Part shown: positions 1 to 7,857 of the stretch, piece after piece
Layout of the letters: each line of letters opens with the position of its first letter
How positions within the stretch are numbered: the first letter of the stretch is position 1
Assembly (NCBI GenBank): GCA_964602445.1
Contig: CAZRQV010000007.1
Location: 1 to 64,000, forward strand
Origin: HGM12587 sp964602445
Lineage (GTDB): Bacteria; Bacillota; Clostridia; Lachnospirales; Lachnospiraceae
Length of the DNA: 64,000 nt
Direction of reading: 5' to 3'
Notes under the pieces: model-generated
Databases searched by the model: none
The model's input: only the letters and a program-made list of their open reading frames with translations
Told to the model about the DNA's origin: nothing
Program-made: the position numbers and the translations under genes

Positions 1-2
1 CG

Positions 3-74
3 GATATAAAAATCTGTATGGAAAAATTTGCCAACGATTACTTGACAGTAACGGAAAGTGAAAATCCAGATTAG
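3..74 (+). CDS. possible 3' end of a truncated upstream gene
   Basis: An open frame enters from the left edge and ends at a TAG after 24 codons, finishing in the residues TESENPD. Nothing in these few codons identifies a family. It could be the C-terminus of a gene lying outside the window, or chance. The next ~290 bases, up to the insertion sequence, hold no convincing gene, only repeats of the element-end motif TAAATTCCA. Confidence 0.25.
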   Translation, partial: DIKICMEKFANDYLTVTESENPD

Positions 75-197
75 AAATGGTTGTATCTTCTAAAGACAAG
101 TGTTATTGTATTTGTATAATCTAAAACAGAGTCATCTGTTTTCTATCTTGGCAATTCGCCAAATAATCCAAGTAAAAAACAATATAAGAAGAAAAAG

Positions 198-375
198 TAA
201 ATTCCAGTGCAGAAGTAAATTCCACACAGGTTTAAAATTTGTTGGTTTTACGTAAGATTTTAGAGATTAAATCATTGTTTTCTGCTATAATTAGCTCAAC
301 TTCTCAAAAAATACTTGATTTCCGGGCATAGAAAACAGACCACTGGAACATGGTGTGTGAGACTAAATTCCACCG
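198..375. repeat. TAAATTCCA direct repeats beside the IS30-family element
   Basis: The 9-mer TAAATTCCA occurs in the same orientation at 198-206, 216-224 and 364-372, and a related TTAATTCCGG lies at 401-410. The copy at 364 is part of the left terminal repeat of the element. IS30-family transposases are known to prefer targets resembling their own ends, so the extra copies could mark earlier or tandem insertions. Alternatively they are transposase binding sites inside a longer element. Positions are read directly; the role is inference. Confidence 0.5.
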
Positions 376-439
376 GTCACATTGAAAAAATGTGAAATGT
401 TTAATTCCGGTTTGACAGCAGCTTTTGATTAGTTGGTTA

Positions 440-1753
440 TTAGTGATTAAAGCGGATCAGCTTAGGCGTCAGATTGACTTCATCAGGAGCAATCGGTCTA
501 AGCTGAAATGCATTTAATACATCAATTCCTAAAGTTTCAAGTGCAGTCTCATAAGGTGTTCTTCCGCCAAGTATTTCTCTCGGTGTTGAGTTGATGTGGT
601 TTACGATCAGATTCACATCCCATTGGGTAAGAAATTCAAAACAGGTTCCTTTTGGAAGAATCATGCGGAGCATCGTGTGTGCCTGTTCAAGCCCGCCTTT
701 CTGACCGCTGCGCATCGGATCGCAATAATAAATACTGGTACGTTGAATATCATGTATACCAGTTTCCAAGGATACCGGATCACCGAATTCTGAACCACGA
801 TCAGTCAGAAGGTGTTCAAATACAGAACAGAATTCATAGGTACCAAGACGTTTCTCCAAGCGGTCGAATATACTCTTCACAGCTCCTTTGGTACATCGGT
901 TCATCAGAAATGCCAGAAAAAGTTTTTCTTCTGTAAAAAAGAATGTTAGCAGGGTTTTGTTTGATTCTCTTGAAGAATGAACGGTATCCATTTCGACAAA
1001 AGAGGTAAGCTGCAGATCCTGAAAATCATGATAAGTACGATTGACGAAAACAGTCCGGTCAGAAATCTGTGTCTTATGACATTTGCGGGGCTTAAATTTA
1101 ACTTTACGTTTTAGGTCTACGTTACGTGCAGTGAACAGCCCTTGATCGAGATAAGAATAAACAGTGCGGACAGAAAGTTCCAGTTCTGGATGATTTGTAA
1201 CGATCTGATATGGAGATTGCCCCTGTTCGATAAGTGGAGAAATAATCCTGTCCTTACTGCGAAGTTCATGCTTAGTCAGATTTATACCGGCTCTTGAATC
1301 AGAAAGTTTTTCTCTGTATTTACGATCTGAAAATCTGGCATTGTAAGTATATTTATGAGCAATGGTACAGTGATTGATTTTTTTAGGACAGCCATTGCAG
1401 ACATAAGGAGCTTTATCCAGTCGGGAACAGCGTTCTTTTTCGAAATCCTTACATGTTTGATTACAGGTTGGACATGAAGTGCATTTAATACCACAGAGAA
1501 TAATCTTGCCACAAGCATTGGTCTTTTTGCATTGATATCGGTGGACACAGAAGTTTCTGGCATTATAGAACGTGCCTTTATGATACCAGTCAGATAAACG
1601 ATGGGATCGTACTTCTTTAGAAATAGTGGTAGGATCCTTACAAAGGAATCTGGCAATGTCTTTAAATGAAGTACCTTTGTTTAATTCGTTTTCGATGTAG
1701 ATACGTTCTTCAAGGGTAAGGTGTTTTTGGTTACCTGGAATATATTTACTCAT
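440..1753 (-). CDS. IS30-family transposase
   Basis: This gene encodes a DDE transposase of 437 residues that would cut and join the ends of the surrounding insertion sequence. The N-terminus (about residues 8-50, EERIYIENELNKGTSFKDIA) is the IS30-type helix-turn-helix. Residues about 69-129 form a cysteine-rich insert with many CxxC pairs, probably zinc binding, which is absent from classic E. coli IS30. The C-terminal integrase core carries the candidate triad D256 (EMDTVH), D318 (LTDRGSEF) and E356 (GGLEQAH). The frame opens further upstream, but AGAAGGAG sits correctly only for the ATG at 1753, so that start was chosen. The frame is intact, so it may still be active. Confidence 0.9.
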   Translation of the reverse strand: MSKYIPGNQKHLTLEERIYIENELNKGTSFKDIARFLCKDPTTISKEVRSHRLSDWYHKGTFYNARNFCVHRYQCKKTNACGKIILCGIKCTSCPTCNQTCKDFEKERCSRLDKAPYVCNGCPKKINHCTIAHKYTYNARFSDRKYREKLSDSRAGINLTKHELRSKDRIISPLIEQGQSPYQIVTNHPELELSVRTVYSYLDQGLFTARNVDLKRKVKFKPRKCHKTQISDRTVFVNRTYHDFQDLQLTSFVEMDTVHSSRESNKTLLTFFFTEEKLFLAFLMNRCTKGAVKSIFDRLEKRLGTYEFCSVFEHLLTDRGSEFGDPVSLETGIHDIQRTSIYYCDPMRSGQKGGLEQAHTMLRMILPKGTCFEFLTQWDVNLIVNHINSTPREILGGRTPYETALETLGIDVLNAFQLRPIAPDEVNLTPKLIRFNH

Positions 1754-1838
1754 AGTTATTCTCCTTCTACTGCTGTCAAAAGGAGCTATAACCATACTAC
1801 TTTTGTATGAAAGAGTAAATATCAACTGTGCAAGAGAG

Positions 1839-1868
1839 AATTCCACCGCATAAGCGAGCGGTGGAATT
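1839..1868. repeat. perfect hairpin at the right end of the IS element
   Basis: AATTCCACCGC at 1839-1849 pairs perfectly with GCGGTGGAATT at 1858-1868, leaving an 8-base loop. The outer arm coincides with the right terminal inverted repeat, so the repeat is duplicated in inverted orientation here and not at the left end. It may block read-in transcription into the transposase gene, a protective feature known in several insertion sequences. Confidence 0.55.
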
Positions 1869-1956
1869 TAAAAATTCATTTTAGGTTTATTTATGTGGGC
1901 TGAATTCCAGCTATGATTCAGTCATGAAATATGATAAAATGGAGGAACAACAGAGA

Positions 1957-2865
1957 ATGAGAAAAACAATTGAATATCAGAATATCCACGGAAACAGAAA
2001 GTATAAAGACTCTCTTTTTCGGCTTTGTTTTAATAATAAGAAAGATTTATTGGATCTGTATAATGCAATTAATAGAACTGATTATGATGATCCGGAAGAA
2101 TTAGAGATCAATACGTTAGACAATGCATTGTATATTACAGTAAAAAATGATGTTTCCTGTATAATTGGATGTACGATGAATCTTTATGAACATCAAAGTA
2201 CCAAAAATCCGAATATGCCGCTGAGAGGTCTGAATTATTTCGCGCAGATGTATAATCGGTATGCAGAGAAGCAAAAATTAAATTTATACAGCAATCGTCT
2301 GCAGAAAATACCGACACCGCAGTATATCGTATTTTATAATGGTTTGGATGCTGAGCCGGATCGGCAGATATTGAAACTTTCAGATGCATTTCAGACGGAA
2401 GGCGGATGTTTGGAATGCAAAGTGATTATGTTAAATATCAATTATGGACATAATCAGGAAATTATGGAAAAATGCAGACGTTTGGAAGAATATGCAGTGT
2501 TCGTTGCAATTGTTAGAAGATACATTGAACAGGAAGGTGTGAGTTTAACGGAAGCACTTGGTACTGCGATTGATGAATGTATTGCAAAAGGTGTTTTGGC
2601 GGATATTCTGGTAGAGCAGCGTGCGGAGGTGTGTATGTATATATTAGAAGCATTTGACAAAGAAATATATGAACGTGATCTGAAAGAAGAGGCAATTGCA
2701 AAAGGGCTGGAGGAAGGTCGTGAAGCAGGAATTAAAGAAGGGATCAAAGCAATTATAAAAAAGAAATTGGAAAAAGGAAATACACCGGAGCAGATTGCAG
2801 ATGCGCTGGAAGAAGAGATTTCTGTAATAAAAGAATTGATTGCTGAATTAGATGATCAATTATAG
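1957..2865 (+). CDS. Rpn / PD-(D/E)XK nuclease-family transposase-like protein
   Basis: The product of 302 residues resembles the recombination-promoting nuclease (Rpn, PDDEXK_2) proteins that are multicopy in Lachnospiraceae. Seen directly: an N-terminal RKYKDSLFRLCF segment, a middle IIGCTMNLYEHQST block that fits the DxxH/ExQ-type core of this family, and a C-terminal highly charged helix (EEGREAGIKEGIKAIIKKK) followed by a short helical tail, both typical of Rpn proteins. GGAGG at 1941 precedes the ATG at 1957, so the in-frame ATG at 1924 is not preferred. It lies just downstream of the IS30 element. Rpn proteins are linked to RecA-independent recombination; the actual role here is unknown. 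Confidence 0.75.
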   Translation: MRKTIEYQNIHGNRKYKDSLFRLCFNNKKDLLDLYNAINRTDYDDPEELEINTLDNALYITVKNDVSCIIGCTMNLYEHQSTKNPNMPLRGLNYFAQMYNRYAEKQKLNLYSNRLQKIPTPQYIVFYNGLDAEPDRQILKLSDAFQTEGGCLECKVIMLNINYGHNQEIMEKCRRLEEYAVFVAIVRRYIEQEGVSLTEALGTAIDECIAKGVLADILVEQRAEVCMYILEAFDKEIYERDLKEEAIAKGLEEGREAGIKEGIKAIIKKKLEKGNTPEQIADALEEEISVIKELIAELDDQL

Positions 2866-3063
2866 TCTTTTAAAAAGAGCTTTGAAAAGCAAATTTTTCT
2901 GGAGTGGTAGTTGTTATACGTGGATACATACAAAACCATGCTCCAGCTTGTCGAAGAACAGCGAAGCTTGCTATATTTATTTTTTATAATTTTATACGGT
3001 CGAGAAATTTTCGATAAGAAAAGATAAAGATTCGCTGGTAGACCATGGGAAAGAGGAGCGTTT

Positions 3064-4494
3064 ATGGATTTTCTGACATTGACATTTGCAGTATTTTTTA
3101 TTATATCCGTTATTTTTTATTATATTGTACCGAAAAGAAACCGCTGGGTAGTACTTTTGGTATCTAGTGTTGTTTTTTATTTGTGGTCAGTACCGTATCT
3201 GATCATTTATCTGCTGTTTTCAGCCGTTTCTACCTATGGATACGGAAAATGGGTACAGAAGCATCAGAAAAGCGGAAAAAGAATGCTGATTGCTGTGATT
3301 GCTGCGAATTTGGCAGTTCTGGTTTTTGTGAAATTTTATCCTTTATGCCAGGCCGCACTTTCGTTGCCGACGCTTCATATTTTAGTTCCTATGGGGATTT
3401 CATTTTATACATTGCAGGTAATCGCATATTGTGTGGATGTATCTCAGGGAAAAATAGAAGCGCAGGAAAATTTTTTGAAATATCTGCTGTTTGTTTCGTT
3501 TTTTCCCCAGATTCTGCAGGGACCGATTCCAAGATATGCTCAGTTAAAAGATCAGCTTTACGAAGGGCACACATTTGATTATCGGACATTCAAAAATGGA
3601 TTTCAGTTAATCTTATGGGGGATGTTTTTAAAGATGGTAATCGCTGACAGAGCTGCCCTTTTTGTAAATACAGTCTTTCCGGAGTACCATCTGTATGAAG
3701 GAACGATGCTGGCTGTAGCAGCGGTACTCTATAGCATTCAGCTTTACACGGATTTTTTAGGCTGTGTCTGCATTGCTATGGGAGCTGCAGAAGTTTATGG
3801 AATTCATCTGCAGACGAATTTTGAACGGCCTTACAGAGCGGTTTCGATTAAGGATTTCTGGAGAAGATGGCATATTTCTCTCAGCAGCTGGCTGCGGGAT
3901 TATGTATACATTCCTTTGGGTGGAAGCAGAAAAGGAAAAATGCGAAGATATGTGAATTTAATGATTACTTTTTTTGTTAGCGGTATTTGGCATGGTTCTG
4001 GTTTACAGTATCTTTTCTGGGGATTGATGCAGGGAGGTTATCAGATTGCAGGAGAATGTTTAAATCCTCTCTGCAGAAAAATAAAAAGATGGATGAAAAT
4101 TCAGGAACCATCTTGGTTTTACAGTCTTTGGCAGAGAACTTGTACGTTTGGGCTGATCACGCTTTCCTGGATTATATTTCGGGCAGACAGTCTGCGCAGC
4201 GGACTTTCTATGATCAAGCGTATGTTGACGGATGTAACCCCTTGGATCTTTGTTGACGGTACTTTATATACCTGCGGAATCAGTGAAAAACAGTTTTTGG
4301 TATTGATTTTGTGTATTGTATTTGTTGGATTCATTGAACATCTACAGGAAAAAAATGTGATTCGTGAAATGATTGCAGAACAGCATTTGCTCGTACGCTG
4401 GGGAATCTATTTGGGAGCCATCGCATTGATTACTCTGTTTGGAGTTTATGGACCAGGGTATGATGCCACCCAGTTTCTGTATGGGCAATTTTAG
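3064..4494 (+). CDS. MBOAT-family membrane O-acyltransferase (AlgI/DltB-like)
   Basis: This 476-residue polytopic membrane protein belongs to the MBOAT acyltransferases that move acyl groups across the membrane onto cell-surface polymers. Visible family blocks are the hydrophobic N-terminus, VPMGISFYTLQ, the RRWHISLSSWLRDY block, and GIWHGSGLQYLFWG containing H310, the conserved catalytic histidine of the family. GAAAGAGGAGC just upstream gives the ribosome site. The next gene, at 4855, encodes an SGNH-like protein, which matches the AlgI/AlgJ-X and DltB/DltD pairs; I infer they act together to acylate an exported glycan or polymer. The substrate cannot be told from sequence, and no dltA/dltC genes are nearby, so D-alanylation is not supported. 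Confidence 0.88.
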   Translation: MDFLTLTFAVFFIISVIFYYIVPKRNRWVVLLVSSVVFYLWSVPYLIIYLLFSAVSTYGYGKWVQKHQKSGKRMLIAVIAANLAVLVFVKFYPLCQAALSLPTLHILVPMGISFYTLQVIAYCVDVSQGKIEAQENFLKYLLFVSFFPQILQGPIPRYAQLKDQLYEGHTFDYRTFKNGFQLILWGMFLKMVIADRAALFVNTVFPEYHLYEGTMLAVAAVLYSIQLYTDFLGCVCIAMGAAEVYGIHLQTNFERPYRAVSIKDFWRRWHISLSSWLRDYVYIPLGGSRKGKMRRYVNLMITFFVSGIWHGSGLQYLFWGLMQGGYQIAGECLNPLCRKIKRWMKIQEPSWFYSLWQRTCTFGLITLSWIIFRADSLRSGLSMIKRMLTDVTPWIFVDGTLYTCGISEKQFLVLILCIVFVGFIEHLQEKNVIREMIAEQHLLVRWGIYLGAIALITLFGVYGPGYDATQFLYGQF

Positions 4495-4535
4495 AATTGT
4501 ATATTTCTGCAGATGGATTTATAAAAAATATACTT

Positions 4536-4744
4536 TTTCGAAACTAAATTTTTATAAGCACCATCCCATGCCTCTATTTGTGCTCCGCAGGGCGTCGCCG
4601 GCTCCAACTAATCTAAGTACTTCTAAATCACTCGCAGGAGAGCCTGTTTCGTGAAGAAGTACTAAGATGGATTCTCCGCCTCCTTTGGTCTAATGCATCG
4701 CAAAACAGGGGACAGGAGCTGGTGCATGGAAAAAATTGTCGAAA
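4536..4744. repeat. ~210-bp imperfect palindromic (MITE-like) element
   Basis: Outer arms TTTCGA..AATTTTT..GCACCA (4536-4563) and their approximate reverse complement (4720-4744) face each other. Inside, the segment starting GCACCA at 4558 resembles the reverse complement of the segment ending TGGTGC at 4725, at roughly 60 percent by eye. The centre is a long hairpin, CTAAGTACTTCT (4613-4624) with AGAAGTACTAAG (4655-4666), enclosing TCAC/GTGA and CAGG/CCTG stems. The ~360 bases between the acyltransferase and its partner hold no other gene. The hairpin core CTCGCA..GAGCxTGTTTC recurs at 51340-51356, suggesting a dispersed family. Confidence 0.5.
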
Positions 4745-4828
4745 TACAGCACCCATAAGATGGCGTAAATGTTTAATAGAAAGATGAATTTTGTGAAAAA
4801 GTATACTTTTATGAAAGGAAACGTAGCC

Positions 4829-4858
4829 ATGTTGTATATGGTTACCGATAAAAGATGA
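4829..4858 (+). CDS. nine-codon leader frame coupled to the next gene
   Basis: AAAGGAAA at 4814-4821 precedes an ATG at 4829 that opens nine codons (MLYMVTDKR) ending in TGA at 4856-4858. The stop overlaps the ATG of the following gene (ATGA). The following gene has no good ribosome site of its own, so ribosomes terminating here could re-initiate on it. This translational-coupling role is inference; the frame is too short to call by coding statistics. Confidence 0.35.
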   Translation: MLYMVTDKR

Positions 4859-6267
4859 AAAAGTGGAAAATTACCCTAAAAATCGGAAGTTTTTTAATCT
4901 GTACCATGCTGCTTTTGTATGGATTGACAGTGTTGCTGAAGGACAAGAGGGTTACGTTTGATTATGATACTACAAGGAAAGTGGAAGGGTTTTATGCGGA
5001 AAAGAAAGAGAGTTTGGATTTTGTCTTTGTAGGATCCAGCCAGATGTTTACCAGCGTAGTTCCGGCAGTACTTTGGCAGGAGTATGGAATCACTTCTTAT
5101 GATTTTGGCGCCAATGAGCAGCCCATGTATCTGTCCTATTACTATATTAAGGAAGCATTGAAATACCAGAATCCGAAAGCAATCGTACTGGAAGTTTCTT
5201 ATTGCAATCATGGTGAATACACGCATGAAGGAGTGCATCATATTAATCTGGATGATCTGCGGATGGGACCGGTAAAACTGGAGGCAATCTTTGATATTAT
5301 TCCTGCAGGAGAACGGTTCCCGTATATTTTTGAATTGGCAAAGTATCACGATACTTGGACAGAACTGGATCAGGATTCTATGGAATATATCATGGGGGAG
5401 AAATACAATCCATATAAAGGATATACACCTTCGCTGGACGGATTCCCGGATGGCGGCGTGTTTAATGAAGAAATTGCCAAAGTAACAGAAAAATCGGAAC
5501 TCCCCGAATTGGCAGTCACTTATATGAAAAAGATCATTATGCTTTGTGAAGAAAAAGGAGTGGATCTGGTATTTTTAAAAACACCAAATGACCATATTCA
5601 GAACCAGCCGGATTATAATGCGGTGGCAAATTTGGCAGAAGAATATGAGATTCCTTATCTTGATCTGAATCGACAGATGAAAGGACAGCTTCATAATCAT
5701 GTATTTCATGCAGAAACCATTACGAAAAAAATCGGAGAATGGCTGACAGAATTATATGACATTGAGGACAAACGGGAAAATCCGGATTATGCACAGTGGA
5801 AAGAAGATGCAGATTATTATTATCGTTATGCACATCAGCTTCGTTTAAATGAGGCGGAAAGTTACGAAGCGTATCTGGAGGGTCTGGTGGACAGAGACTA
5901 TGTGGTGTGCATCGCAGTGAATCAGGATGCAGGTGCCTACTTATCTCAGGAAGCTGTTGATCTGATGAAACAGCTTGGCTGTCAGTGGGATGTATCGAAG
6001 GCAGGGGGAAAAAGTTATCTGGCAGTGGTGGAAAATGGAACGGTTCATGCGGAAGCGTGTGGAGAAGAAGCAGTAGCTTATGAAAATCGTTTGTATAAAC
6101 ATCGGATTTCCATTGTCAGTCAGGGAGCACAAGCGGGATGTCACGCAAGCATTTTGTTTGATGATGTGGAATATGCACCGGATGAAAAAGGATTTAATAT
6201 TGTTGTGTATGATCCGAAATTGGATCTGATTCTTACCAATCAAAGTTTTGAGATTTTGGAAAAATAA
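4855..6267 (+). CDS. membrane-anchored SGNH-like acyltransferase partner
   Basis: The 470-residue product has one N-terminal membrane segment (about residues 8-27) and an extracytoplasmic domain with FVGSSQMF, in which S61 or S62 is the candidate nucleophile, followed by YDFGANEQPMYLSYYY. Such proteins finish acyl transfer started by an MBOAT protein, as DltD and AlgJ/AlgX do, and the MBOAT gene lies upstream. The usual C-terminal DxxH of SGNH enzymes is not obvious: the likely block reads HNHVFHAETITKKIG, with Asn where Asp is expected. Residues about 345-470 form an extra domain whose pieces (VVCIAVNQDAG..YLSQEAVDLMKQLG, then GFNIVVYDPK..SFE) resemble an ILEI/PANDER-like domain with its halves in reversed order. 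The start is coupled to the short leader frame. Confidence 0.7.
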   Translation: MKKWKITLKIGSFLICTMLLLYGLTVLLKDKRVTFDYDTTRKVEGFYAEKKESLDFVFVGSSQMFTSVVPAVLWQEYGITSYDFGANEQPMYLSYYYIKEALKYQNPKAIVLEVSYCNHGEYTHEGVHHINLDDLRMGPVKLEAIFDIIPAGERFPYIFELAKYHDTWTELDQDSMEYIMGEKYNPYKGYTPSLDGFPDGGVFNEEIAKVTEKSELPELAVTYMKKIIMLCEEKGVDLVFLKTPNDHIQNQPDYNAVANLAEEYEIPYLDLNRQMKGQLHNHVFHAETITKKIGEWLTELYDIEDKRENPDYAQWKEDADYYYRYAHQLRLNEAESYEAYLEGLVDRDYVVCIAVNQDAGAYLSQEAVDLMKQLGCQWDVSKAGGKSYLAVVENGTVHAEACGEEAVAYENRLYKHRISIVSQGAQAGCHASILFDDVEYAPDEKGFNIVVYDPKLDLILTNQSFEILEK

Positions 6268-6280
6268 AAAATCACTGGAG

Positions 6281-6324
6281 ATAAAACGCATTTGCCAAGA
6301 AAATAAATGGCAAATGCGTTTTAT
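6281..6324 (+). terminator. rho-independent terminator after the acyltransferase pair
   Basis: ATAAAACGCATTTGCCA (6281-6297) pairs perfectly with its complement at 6308-6324 over 17 bp, with a 10-base loop and a T-rich 3' arm. It separates the acyltransferase genes from the transporter. Confidence 0.85.
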
Positions 6325-6367
6325 TGTGGTAAAGCGGCAAAAAAGTAAAGCGTTAATACTGAATCTG

Positions 6368-6396
6368 TTGACAAACAAAAAAAAGAGGAGTAAAAT
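6368..6396 (+). promoter_or_regulatory. sigma-A-type promoter of the substrate-binding protein gene
   Basis: TTGACA (6368-6373), a 17-base spacer and TAAAAT (6391-6396) lie ~47 bases before the livK-like start codon. The match to the vegetative consensus is nearly perfect. Confidence 0.75.
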
Positions 6397-6442
6397 CGAA
6401 TTCATAAATTTTCATTTAGGATAAGTGTGAGGAGGAAGAACA

Positions 6443-7624
6443 ATGAAAAAGAAACTTTTAAGTGCATTATTATGCACAGCAATGGTAGCAGCATTAACAG
6501 TTGGCTGCGGCGGTACAGAAGATAACGGCAACGCTTCTGCAGGTACAGAAACAACAGGAAGTGAAGTATTTAAGATCGGAAGTATCGGACCTACTACAGG
6601 CGGAACAGCAATCTATGGACAGGGTGTTATGAATGCAGCACAGCTTGCAGTAGAAGAAATCAATGCAGCTGGCGGTATGAATGGATATCAGGTAGAATTT
6701 AAAGCAGCTGACGACGAAAACGATGCAGAAAAATCAGTAAATGCTTATAACGATTTAAAAGACTGGGGTATGCAGATGCTCCTTGGTACCGTTACTTCTG
6801 CTCCATGTATCGGTGTTGCAGATAAAACAATGGCAGACAACATGTTCCAGATCACACCTTCAGGATCTGCAGAAGACTGTATTTTAAATGATAACGTATT
6901 CCGTGTATGTTTCTCTGATCCAGGACAGGGAGCAGCTTCTGCGGAATATATCGGAACCAACGGATTAGCAGAAAAAGTTGCGATTATTTATGACAGCTCT
7001 GATCCATATTCTGTAGGTATTTATGAATCATTTACAGCAGAATCCGGTGCACAGTCATTTGAAATCGTAGCAGCAGAATCTTTCACAGCAGATAATAAAA
7101 CAGACTTTACAGTACAGATTCAGAAAGCAAAAGAAGCAGAAGCTGATTTGGTATTCTTACCGATTTACTATCAGGAAGTTTCTCTGATCTTAGATCAGGC
7201 AAATAAAATCGGATATGAACCAACGTTCTTCGGATGTGATGGTGTAGACGGTCTGTTATCATTAGAAGGTTTTGATACTGCATTAGCAGAAGATGTAATG
7301 TTATTAACTGCTTTCGTATCTGATGAAAATGATATGACAAAATCTTTTACAGAAAAATACGTAGAAGAATTTAATGTAGCACCGACACAGTTTGCAGCAG
7401 ATGCGTATGACGGTATTTATGCAATCAAAGCTGCTGTTGAAAAAGCCGGCGTTACACCGGATATGAGTGTTTCAGATATTTGTGATGCAGTAAAAGTTGC
7501 AATGACAGAAATCACAATTGATGGTTTGACAAGTGATAATATGACATGGGATGCTTCTGGTGCACCATCTAAAACACCAAAAGCCATGGTCATCAAAAAC
7601 GGTGCTTACACAGCAGCAAAATAA
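6443..7624 (+). CDS. livK: branched-chain amino-acid-type ABC transporter substrate-binding lipoprotein
   Basis: This is the extracellular receptor (393 residues) of a LivKHMGF-type importer. It starts with a lipoprotein signal whose lipobox LTVGC makes C22 the lipid-modified residue, followed by a Gly/Ser/Thr linker and then the type I periplasmic-binding fold (FKIGSIGPTTGG at about 43-54, AAQLAVEEINAAGGMNG). GGAGGAAG precedes the ATG. A terminator with an embedded promoter separates it from the permease genes, a layout that lets the receptor be made in excess. Family members bind Leu/Ile/Val, but also other amino acids, short amides or urea, so the ligand is not certain. Confidence 0.9.
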   Translation: MKKKLLSALLCTAMVAALTVGCGGTEDNGNASAGTETTGSEVFKIGSIGPTTGGTAIYGQGVMNAAQLAVEEINAAGGMNGYQVEFKAADDENDAEKSVNAYNDLKDWGMQMLLGTVTSAPCIGVADKTMADNMFQITPSGSAEDCILNDNVFRVCFSDPGQGAASAEYIGTNGLAEKVAIIYDSSDPYSVGIYESFTAESGAQSFEIVAAESFTADNKTDFTVQIQKAKEAEADLVFLPIYYQEVSLILDQANKIGYEPTFFGCDGVDGLLSLEGFDTALAEDVMLLTAFVSDENDMTKSFTEKYVEEFNVAPTQFAADAYDGIYAIKAAVEKAGVTPDMSVSDICDAVKVAMTEITIDGLTSDNMTWDASGAPSKTPKAMVIKNGAYTAAK

Positions 7625-7668
7625 GGACTGTTGAAATTGAAAATAATAGAATAATAAGGTCGTTATGG

Positions 7669-7700
7669 CAAAGGGATTGTTATTTTGACAATCCCTTTTG
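7669..7700 (+). terminator. terminator between receptor and permease genes
   Basis: AAAGGGATTGT (7670-7680) pairs with ACAATCCCTTT (7688-7698), with a 7-base loop and a TTTTG tail. It would cut down read-through from livK into livH. Confidence 0.75.
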
Positions 7701-7714
7701 TACTATGATATAAT
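7685..7714 (+). promoter_or_regulatory. promoter embedded in the terminator, driving livH
   Basis: TTGACA at 7685-7690 lies within the loop and 3' arm of the terminator; after an 18-base spacer comes a perfect TATAAT at 7709-7714. It would give the permease and ATPase genes their own transcript with a ~140-base leader. The overlap means terminator and promoter share bases. Confidence 0.65.
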
Positions 7715-7857
7715 GTTGCATGCTTATACTGTTTGATCTTTGGAAAGTTTTCGGAGCTTTTCAGCGGATTTTGAAAAGCCGGGAAAAGAAAAAGATCATA
7801 CGGAAAAAGCATCAATTTTTAGGAAGAATATATTAGGAAAATGGAAGAGGTGTTACT

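Larger units (their letters stand above)
364..1870 (-). mobile_element. IS30-family insertion sequence, about 1.5 kb
   Basis: A single transposase gene on the minus strand is bracketed by a perfect 12-bp inverted repeat: TAAATTCCACCG at 364-375, and its reverse complement at 1859-1870. Element length of about 1.5 kb and one long transposase frame fit the IS30 family. I see no clear short target duplication immediately outside these repeats (GAC on the left, AAA on the right), so the true ends may lie further out or the duplication has decayed. Confidence 0.65.

Noticed and set aside
3064..6267. Teichoic-acid D-alanylation (dlt) operon
   Set aside because: Only DltB-like and DltD-like functions are present; dltA and dltC are absent and the SGNH partner has a different extra domain.
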